From the NCBI GenBank assembly GCA_024763595.1, contig JANTFK010000295.1, forward strand, positions 1 to 5,041: a DNA stretch of 5,041 bases, in the 5' to 3' direction. This DNA comes from Bacteroidales bacterium (lineage in GTDB: Bacteria > Bacteroidota > Bacteroidia > Bacteroidales > GCA-2748055). Below, one piece after another: positions 1 through 5,041 of this stretch. The position numbers and the translations under genes are program-made. The notes beneath the pieces were generated by a model that made no database searches, had not been told where the DNA came from, and worked only from the letters and a program-made list of their open reading frames with translations. Numbering within the stretch: the stretch's first letter is position 1; each line of letters starts with the position of its first letter.

Positions 1-1338
1 CTGACAAGTATTGGTGGTAATCCGGAAGCGATGCAATATTGTTCGCCCCTGAACCCGGTATTCGTGGATCTGGTAGAAACTGCCTTTGTGGCCCATATCA
101 GGGCTTATCCGGATGCTGATTATTATCGCCTGGGCGAATCGGAATTTCCACCCGGTGGTGCCGGTGTAAAAGCGTGCTGGGATGCACTGGATGCCAAATA
201 CCACATCGGGAAAAAGTTTTCTCTGGATGAAATTCTTGAAAAGGCCGGTAAGCAATTCTTCTACAGTGAAGGACGGGCACTGGCACAGGCAGAGGGAGCT
301 ATTCAGACGCTTCGGCTTTTGGATATTCTGATTAACGAGCGCAATGTACTGCAATATGCATCCAACCCCCATGCTAAAATCAGGGGAACGTTTTTTAGCG
401 AGCACATCCAGCCATTGGTGGAATATGTACTTCCCAGTGACAAATTCGAGTTTATGGCTATCGTGGATTATGTGCCGGCCCGTGTGGCTGAGCGTATGCA
501 CACGCTGGATTTCGTAAAAAAAGGAAAAATGGATGTAGAGATGATCACCACGATTGAAGACGACAATGTGGGTTTTTTACCGCAAATGGTCACGCCGTCT
601 CTTCACCAGATTGTCCAAAAAATGCGTGAATACGGTCTGATAGGTTTCAGCTTCCGTCAGTTCGATATTTCCGAACACGAACCAGAAATGGCATACATGA
701 TAGAGTCTGCATGGGATACATCCATTACCCCTGAAGACAGCTACCGGCGTTATGCACTGGGTGTGGCCGGTGAGAAAGCAGTGGATGACCTGGTAGCCGC
801 TTTTCATGGTGTGGAAAAATTAACTGAAGCGACCAACACCATGATGGGTATGGCATTTCTTTGGCCCAGTCTTTACAGGAAATATTGGAGCCAGGGAGTA
901 AAGCCCGATCCGGCCTGGCAGGAATATTTAGTCCAATTAGCACCGGTTGAAAACCGGCTCCGGATGGCATGGTCCAAAAGCGAACCCAGGGGAAAACAGC
1001 TGATAGAAAATTATTTGAATTATGTCATATTTGCCCGGCAATATGTGCATACCCTGGATCTTATTCGCCAGGCACGTGAGGCATACGATTTTGCCCGTGA
1101 GAAACGCAAAACCGGTAACGACATGCTCTATAATCCACTCATCCGGAGAGCCTCTGATTTATTGTATGAAGCACTTCATGCCTCTGAAACCGCACTGGAG
1201 ACATGGACAAAGCTGGTGGCGGATCCTTCAGATCTTGGTGTCCTGGCCGGACTAAATGCTTACGGGCACGACTGGTTACAGGGCAAGTGTACGGAAGTAT
1301 ACTGGGAAAGCCAGCAATATGGCAAAATGGTGGAATAA
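1..1338 (+). CDS. Glycoside hydrolase-like protein (GH20/GH67/GH84-type architecture), 3' part, start lies before the window
   Basis: The reading frame is open from base 1 with no upstream stop, so the ATG at 31 is most likely an internal methionine and the gene starts outside the window; 445 residues are visible. Numbering from base 1, residues 14-50 run through CSPLNP, a helix, then PDADYYRLGESEF, which resembles the strand-4 region of GH20-like TIM barrels, where a Gly-Asp-Glu motif carries the catalytic acid; here it reads G45-E46-S47-E48. Residues 219-228 (RQFDISEHEP) could be a late barrel strand and loop. From AWDTSITPEDSYRRY (237-251) onward the protein is helical, as in the C-terminal domains of alpha-glucuronidases and related hydrolases, and it ends with a DLGVLAGLNAYGHDWL segment (411-426). 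Family membership is inferred from pattern and fold, not from a search. An N-terminal domain and any signal peptide would lie upstream. The gene ends in tandem stops TAA-TAG and is followed closely by the next gene. Substrate unknown. Confidence 0.7.
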   Translation: MTSIGGNPEAMQYCSPLNPVFVDLVETAFVAHIRAYPDADYYRLGESEFPPGGAGVKACWDALDAKYHIGKKFSLDEILEKAGKQFFYSEGRALAQAEGAIQTLRLLDILINERNVLQYASNPHAKIRGTFFSEHIQPLVEYVLPSDKFEFMAIVDYVPARVAERMHTLDFVKKGKMDVEMITTIEDDNVGFLPQMVTPSLHQIVQKMREYGLIGFSFRQFDISEHEPEMAYMIESAWDTSITPEDSYRRYALGVAGEKAVDDLVAAFHGVEKLTEATNTMMGMAFLWPSLYRKYWSQGVKPDPAWQEYLVQLAPVENRLRMAWSKSEPRGKQLIENYLNYVIFARQYVHTLDLIRQAREAYDFAREKRKTGNDMLYNPLIRRASDLLYEALHASETALETWTKLVADPSDLGVLAGLNAYGHDWLQGKCTEVYWESQQYGKMVE

Positions 1339-1353
1339 TAGAATCGCAGAATT
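1339..1353 (+). other. Intergenic junction within a probable operon, without a Shine-Dalgarno sequence
   Basis: Only 15 bases separate the two genes, too few for an independent terminator plus promoter, so co-transcription is likely. The first three bases are a second in-frame stop (TAG after TAA). No AGGAGG-like sequence lies 5-15 bases before the ATG at 1354; the nearest purine-rich bits are GCAGA and, too far away, TGGA. Weak or absent Shine-Dalgarno sites are usual in Bacteroidota, where A/T-rich leaders help initiation. An alternative is translational coupling to the upstream gene. Confidence 0.7.
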
Positions 1354-1410
1354 ATGAAAAGAGCTTTAATATTTCTTTTATCATTGTGGTTTGTAGTTCC
1401 TGCTTTGACC
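1354..1410 (+). other. Signal peptide (Sec, signal peptidase I type)
   Basis: Residues 1-19 have a short positive n-region (K2, R3), an uninterrupted hydrophobic core from A4 to V15, and a P16-A17-L18-T19 end that fits small residues at -3 and -1. The mature protein would begin HDPDPD. No Cys follows the core, so a lipoprotein is unlikely. The exact cleavage site is uncertain by a few residues. Confidence 0.8.
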
Positions 1411-4400
1411 CATGATCCCGACCCGGATTCCATGGGCGTAACCATGCATCTCTCTTATGAAACAGAGGATGACATCCTATCAGATTTTCTTTCCGCCGCC
1501 TATATTTACCGGTGTGTAAAACCCGGGGAGATACCCGGAAGTCCGTTACAGCAAAGAAAACTGGAACTTTCAGAAGGGAAGTTTGGAAAAGCCCTTCATA
1601 TCAGGGATGGCTGGTCGGTATACAGGGGAACATTTAATGAATCGGGTATCGATCTGGACCTCATTACTGCTACAATCTGGGGTGACTGGCGGACCAAACC
1701 TCATTACTGGGGAGCTGGTAAATTTTACGGGGAAAGAGGCTCTGTAGCATTCTGGGTAAAGGCATCAGCCCTGAATTCCCCGGGTAGCCCTGATCCGGAT
1801 ATTGTTTTTATGCAGGGCAGCATTGCCTGGGGAAGAAAGGAGCGGGATCTTCTCAGAATTGATCTGGATAGAGATGGAAAACTCAGTGCCTCCATCAGGG
1901 ATATTTTCTATCAATACCATCGCATTAAATCAAAGGAACCTGTCTGGACAGATGATCAGTGGCAACACATTGTTGTGGTTTATGATCAGTCGTATGGATT
2001 GAAACTCTATCATAACGGAAAGCTGATTGCTTCAAACTGGGAAGAAGATAACTGGTGGCAAACACCGCTGCCGGGCCTTTTTAGTCCGTTTTTACCCGAA
2101 TCTTACTACGATGAGATTTTCTTTTTCGATTATCCCCTGAACGACAGTGAAATAGCATCTCTCTATTCTTCTAACTCACTACCTCCGCGTAAAAACAGAA
2201 ATAGCAATCCGGATGGGTCAGAAAAAGCAAGGTTACTTTCCGGTTACGGCGATCTTGATAACCTGGATCTCCCGGTTCTTGTTACTGGCGGGGATATGTT
2301 GTCCATGAAACAGACGGAGATAGCCGATTGCCACGATGAAAAAATTCCTGCATGGTGGGTTATGGATGGCCGGTATGAGCTTGCCTGGCCCCATCCTTAT
2401 CTGTTATTTACATTTATTCTCGGTGATGTTGATTTTCATGGTAAGAAGCTTGATATTGATTTAAAAGCGGGTGAAGCAGCCAACTACATCTCACTTGAAG
2501 GGGTACTCGACGGAGTGGAAGTGATGTCAGGGAAGAAAATCATTGATCTAAACAATTATCCCTATTATTTCTATTCCGCTAAGATTGATGTGAAGAATCC
2601 TGCCTCGCTTCATTTCCCACTGGTTAAAACATATGGAACACCACCCGGCCTGGTGGACAGAGGCAGCCTGAAACTTCCGCTCAGTGGCAATATACGGATA
2701 CATGAGGTACAGCTCTGGAATGTTACAACAAGAAAGGAAGCATGCAAAGCGGATATAGACTGGCGGTTATCTTATCAGGAAGACCGGTCGGCCCTTGATT
2801 TACGATACGCTGACGCTTTTCTGAAACTGAAATGCCCGGAAGAAAGGACACTGTTTGTGCGTTCATCTGCCATGGGGAAGGGAGGCCAGGAACCTGTAAT
2901 TCCGGTGTCGGCTGACCCGGAGTTTGTTGAGCTCGCCCCCCTGCAACCCTTTCATTTTTTTGGACCTGATCTGAATCCGGATATGGCAATTGATAAAATC
3001 GGACTCAACTTTTACGTAATTCCTGAGACAGCATCCGATGTTTTATGGGTTACATTAAGGGATCCGGCAAATCCGTCCAGGATATGGGCCAGGACCGTTA
3101 TCCGCATATTGTTTAAGGAACAGGGTAAACCGCAAAAAATTGCGTTGGAACTGGATCCGGTCGATATTATGCTGGCCAGCGATGAGAGGTTATGGGTTGA
3201 ACTTAAGTTTGCAGAGAGTGAGCGCATTACCGCGGGAAACGGAAAGTGTCCGGAGATAAATGTGGTATTGAGCAAGGATAGCAAAAAGTCTCTTTCTGAT
3301 TATACTTTCTTTGAAATGATTCCTGCCCGGATGCAATATATGAAGGAATATAATTATCAGCCCTGGCTTTTTACGGGAGAACAAAGGAATGATGATGTGA
3401 ATTTCTGGACAAATTTTGGAGGGCCTTATGATATGTGGTACCCGCCCGGGGCGGTATTAAGGCACGATCCGGATAATGAAATGGCAGGCATATATAAACA
3501 ACTTACAGGTGACAGGGGATATATTTATGGCGGTGTCTTTGAAAAACCATCCGTTCAGTACGATAAACCTGAAATTTCAGAAAACATACCCCGTGATGCA
3601 CCTTCATGGGCCGTCTGGGAGCGGGAGATGTATCAAAAGCAATTGCAATCGGTCCACTGGATAGCGAATATGCAGCGAAAAGATGGATTCTTCTGGGGAG
3701 GGGCCAATGATGATGTATTAATTCCCCTGGGTTATTCCGCTATTCCATTGATGGGTGATGAAATTTCAAGAAAGGCTTTTCTGAGGCTTTATGACGGACT
3801 TGAGGAATCGGGTGTTTTCAAAGACGGTTACTGTGATATATGGCCAATCGACTATCTTCATATTACAGATTTTATTTGCAGCAGGGGACTGATGGTTCCT
3901 TATGCCCTGGGAGATCCTTATGTATTCGAAAGAGAGATGATAACAGCCCGGGTCTATAAGGATATCATGGACAGAAACAATGCTGAACGGGCCAGGAAAG
4001 GATTACCTCCTTTTGCATTCAACCGTGCATCGCAAAATGAAGAACCAAAATTCTGGGGAGAGAAGCGGGTTCAGGACTATGAACTAACGCAGGTGCACTG
4101 GTACTGGGGGAAAACCCCGGAGCCGGAGCCACACCATATAATAAACAGGAATGAACTTGCCCGTGAGATGATGCAGGTGGCCATCAAATACGATAGAACA
4201 GCAGCGTATGAATGGACAAAAGCAATGCGGCATACGGATATGCAGTCACGTGCACCCGGAGGACAAAAGCTTGTGACAGCTGCACTGGGAGGAAGGCTCC
4301 CGGGACGAATAGAAGCTTTTCCTCATGCCATGGTTGTCAGCTGGGATAATCCTGATCCGGATATTGCCCGTCTCGTTTATGAAGCAGATCATGAGACCGT

Positions 4401-4980
4401 GAAGATCAGCCTTTATAATTTTAAGCCGGAACCACAAAAACTCAATATGCGATTATGGCGGGTACTGAAGGGTCTGTATTTGTTACAGGTTGGCAAGGAT
4501 TTGAATGATGACGGAGAAATTGATGCTGAAAAAGATATTTTACAGGAAAGGCGGATTGATCTGCAAAGATTTTCCACCCTGGAACTGGATATCCCATCCA
4601 AAGAGAACATCGTTGTTCAACTAATCCTGATCAGGCAAACTGACCGGCCGGCCACATTTCCGGATCTGGCCATTCATCCTGTGAAGGATATAAGCCAGGA
4701 GGGAGATGAGTTAATGGTGACTGTTCATAATATTGGGGATGGTATTGCACGGAATGTGCCGGTTGAAGTGACAGGCAGAGATGGAAGCGTACTGGTGAAA
4801 AGTGTTATCCCTGTGATGCAAGCCCCGGTCAACCTTATACCAGTTACCGAAACTGTCGAATTTGATCTGGCAGGTAAACAATGGCACAAAATTGTCATTG
4901 ACCGGAAAAATAAGATAGCAGAAATCTTTGAGGAGAATAATGAAGCGGTTAATCCATTAGAACAAAACCGGACCAACTAA
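1354..4980 (+). CDS. Secreted multidomain LamG / CARDB protein of unknown catalytic function
   Basis: Complete 1208-residue protein. The ATG at 1354 is preferred because it is followed directly by a signal peptide (MKR, then a hydrophobic core, possible cut after A17-L18-T19). Domains in order: LamG/concanavalin-A-like lectin fold (about 30-272); beta-rich region (about 290-460) ending in IRIHEVQLWNV, reminiscent of discoidin-like carbohydrate-binding modules; a second beta-rich segment (about 525-640); an aromatic-rich, mainly helical module (about 670-965) that may be an alpha/alpha-toroid; a beta-rich domain (about 985-1090) with an EF-hand-like loop; and a CARDB-like domain (about 1103-1200). 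The helical module contains acidic and aromatic clusters that could form an active site: N679-D680-D681, G782-G783-A-N-D786-D787, D828-I-W-P-I-D833 with H836 and D839, and H915-W-Y-W918. I cannot place this module in a named GH or PL family, so catalysis is only inferred. Export to the periplasm or cell exterior is likely; there is no lipobox Cys. The upstream hydrolase suggests a role in glycan breakdown. Alternatively it may be a non-catalytic binding protein. Confidence 0.85.
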   Translation: MKRALIFLLSLWFVVPALTHDPDPDSMGVTMHLSYETEDDILSDFLSAAYIYRCVKPGEIPGSPLQQRKLELSEGKFGKALHIRDGWSVYRGTFNESGIDLDLITATIWGDWRTKPHYWGAGKFYGERGSVAFWVKASALNSPGSPDPDIVFMQGSIAWGRKERDLLRIDLDRDGKLSASIRDIFYQYHRIKSKEPVWTDDQWQHIVVVYDQSYGLKLYHNGKLIASNWEEDNWWQTPLPGLFSPFLPESYYDEIFFFDYPLNDSEIASLYSSNSLPPRKNRNSNPDGSEKARLLSGYGDLDNLDLPVLVTGGDMLSMKQTEIADCHDEKIPAWWVMDGRYELAWPHPYLLFTFILGDVDFHGKKLDIDLKAGEAANYISLEGVLDGVEVMSGKKIIDLNNYPYYFYSAKIDVKNPASLHFPLVKTYGTPPGLVDRGSLKLPLSGNIRIHEVQLWNVTTRKEACKADIDWRLSYQEDRSALDLRYADAFLKLKCPEERTLFVRSSAMGKGGQEPVIPVSADPEFVELAPLQPFHFFGPDLNPDMAIDKIGLNFYVIPETASDVLWVTLRDPANPSRIWARTVIRILFKEQGKPQKIALELDPVDIMLASDERLWVELKFAESERITAGNGKCPEINVVLSKDSKKSLSDYTFFEMIPARMQYMKEYNYQPWLFTGEQRNDDVNFWTNFGGPYDMWYPPGAVLRHDPDNEMAGIYKQLTGDRGYIYGGVFEKPSVQYDKPEISENIPRDAPSWAVWEREMYQKQLQSVHWIANMQRKDGFFWGGANDDVLIPLGYSAIPLMGDEISRKAFLRLYDGLEESGVFKDGYCDIWPIDYLHITDFICSRGLMVPYALGDPYVFEREMITARVYKDIMDRNNAERARKGLPPFAFNRASQNEEPKFWGEKRVQDYELTQVHWYWGKTPEPEPHHIINRNELAREMMQVAIKYDRTAAYEWTKAMRHTDMQSRAPGGQKLVTAALGGRLPGRIEAFPHAMVVSWDNPDPDIARLVYEADHETVKISLYNFKPEPQKLNMRLWRVLKGLYLLQVGKDLNDDGEIDAEKDILQERRIDLQRFSTLELDIPSKENIVVQLILIRQTDRPATFPDLAIHPVKDISQEGDELMVTVHNIGDGIARNVPVEVTGRDGSVLVKSVIPVMQAPVNLIPVTETVEFDLAGKQWHKIVIDRKNKIAEIFEENNEAVNPLEQNRTN
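1441..2169 (+). other. LamG / concanavalin A-like lectin domain (residues about 30-272)
   Basis: The hallmarks of LamG-like folds appear in the expected order: GKFGKALHI (75-83, preceded by a short acidic turn), GSVAFWVKA (129-137), a strand with a DLDRDGKL turn (170-177), WQHIVVVYD (203-211), LYHNGKLIAS (218-227), and the closing YYDEIFFFDYPLNDSEIASLY (251-271). The closing motif is typical of bacterial LamG domains, in which the last strand is followed by a helix ending in Ile/Leu-x-x-Leu-Tyr. Such domains usually bind glycans or mediate contacts outside the cell. Confidence in the fold is high; the ligand is unknown. Confidence 0.88.
3361..4248 (+). other. Aromatic-rich central module, possible alpha/alpha-toroid catalytic domain (residues about 670-965)
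   Basis: This segment is rich in Trp, Tyr and His and alternates predicted helices with conserved-looking loops. Loop motifs are FTGEQRNDDVNFW (673-685), KDGFFWGGANDDV (776-788), DGYCDIWPIDYLHITDF (824-840) and QVHWYWGK (913-920). A helix-loop layout with acidic and aromatic residues at the loop ends is the usual look of six-hairpin glycosidases and polysaccharide lyases. The fold is inferred by eye; boundaries are approximate and no family name can be given. Confidence 0.45.
4498..4536 (+). other. EF-hand/dockerin-like calcium-binding loop (D1049-D1061)
   Basis: The residues DLNDDGEIDAEKD place Asp, Asn, Asp, Gly and Ile at loop positions 1, 3, 5, 6 and 8, as in EF-hand and dockerin loops. 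Position 12 is Lys, with acidic residues at 11 and 13, so it is not a canonical 12-residue loop. It sits in a beta-rich region after GLYLLQVGK, where such single loops are common in secreted bacterial proteins (a 'G-x-D-x-N-x-D-G' turn) and probably bind a structural calcium. It is not a dockerin, because there is no second copy. Confidence 0.5.
4660..4953 (+). other. CARDB-like C-terminal beta-sandwich domain (residues about 1103-1200)
   Basis: The segment opens with PDLAIHPV, continues with LMVTVHNIGDGIARNVPVEV (a V-x-V-x-N-x-G-x-x-x-A-x-x-V pattern), and closes with HKIVIDRKNKIAEIFEENN. The closing 'V-D-x-x-N-x-I-x-E-x-x-E-x-N-N' is the signature end of CARDB (cell adhesion related domain in bacteria). 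These domains usually act as structural or adhesion modules in secreted proteins. Only eight or so residues follow it, so there is no room for a type IX secretion C-terminal domain, a sortase signal or a membrane anchor. Confidence 0.85.
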
Positions 4981-5041
4981 ATAACTTAAATATATTATAC
5001 TTAAAAATCTAAAATAAAAATTAGAAAAAGTGATGTATTTT
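4981..5041 (+). other. AT-rich intergenic region after the operon
   Basis: Only 7 of 61 bases are G or C, a sharp fall from the coding DNA on its left. It holds an imperfect direct repeat (ACTTAAA at 4984-4990 and 4999-5005, 15 bases apart) and a weak inverted repeat (TCTAA at 5008-5012, TTAGA at 5021-5025). Neither makes a convincing terminator. The final bases TATTTT at 5036-5041 could be the start of a Bacteroidota -7 element (TAnnTTTG), but the window ends before this can be judged and no TTG lies at the right distance upstream. The region may carry the promoter of the next gene. Confidence 0.5.

Noticed and set aside
31..33. ATG as the start of the first gene
   Set aside because: The frame is open to base 1 with matching protein-like sequence (LTSIGGNPEA) before it, and a start here would cut into the predicted barrel.
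1203..1445. Overlapping small frames on both strands across the gene junction (1203-1415 + and 1260-1445 -)
   Set aside because: They overlap the end of the hydrolase gene and the signal peptide region, show no domain-like sequence, and lack a start context.
1861..1884. EF-hand-like DLDRDGKL at residues 170-177
   Set aside because: It lies at the beta-turn of a LamG strand, where D-x-D-x-D-G-K is a common turn, and the rest of the loop lacks calcium ligands.
2723..3384. Antisense frames of 64-90 codons opposite the second gene
   Set aside because: Their sequence is low in protein-like pattern and is explained as the complement of a well-supported coding region.
1788..4368. Repeat of CCTGATCCGGATATTG near 1788 and near 4353
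   Set aside because: Both copies encode the same short Pro-Asp-Pro-Asp-Ile turn in unrelated domains; shared codon choice explains it and there is no wider duplication.
5008..5025. Inverted repeat TCTAA / TTAGA as a terminator
   Set aside because: The stem is five mostly A-T pairs with an eight-base loop and no following T run, so it is too weak.

Overview
The window looks like a bacterial polysaccharide-degradation or carbohydrate-binding locus. It holds two genes on the + strand that are almost certainly co-transcribed. The first is the 3' part of a gene that begins before base 1. Its product looks like a glycoside hydrolase of the broad GH20/GH67/GH84-like group, with a TIM-barrel catalytic domain followed by a helical C-terminal domain. 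After a 15-base junction comes a complete gene for a 1208-residue secreted multidomain protein. Its order is signal peptide, LamG-like lectin domain, one or two further beta-rich domains, a large aromatic-rich region I read as an alpha-helical toroid-like module, a beta-rich domain carrying an EF-hand-like loop, and a C-terminal CARDB-like domain. The last 61 bases are an extremely AT-rich intergenic stretch with no gene.

Organism: a Gram-negative bacterium, with Bacteroidota as the best guess and PVC-type or other sugar-degrading phyla as alternatives. The reasons are the missing Shine-Dalgarno sequence before the second gene, intergenic DNA far more AT-rich than the coding DNA, and the type of proteins encoded. 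This rests on style rather than on a marker gene, so it is tentative.

How the genes may work together: the first protein would cleave a glycosidic bond. The second would be exported, bind glycans through its LamG domain, and possibly process them through its central module, which I cannot assign to a named family. The substrate cannot be told from this window. No RNA genes, mobile elements, CRISPR arrays or convincing terminators were seen.
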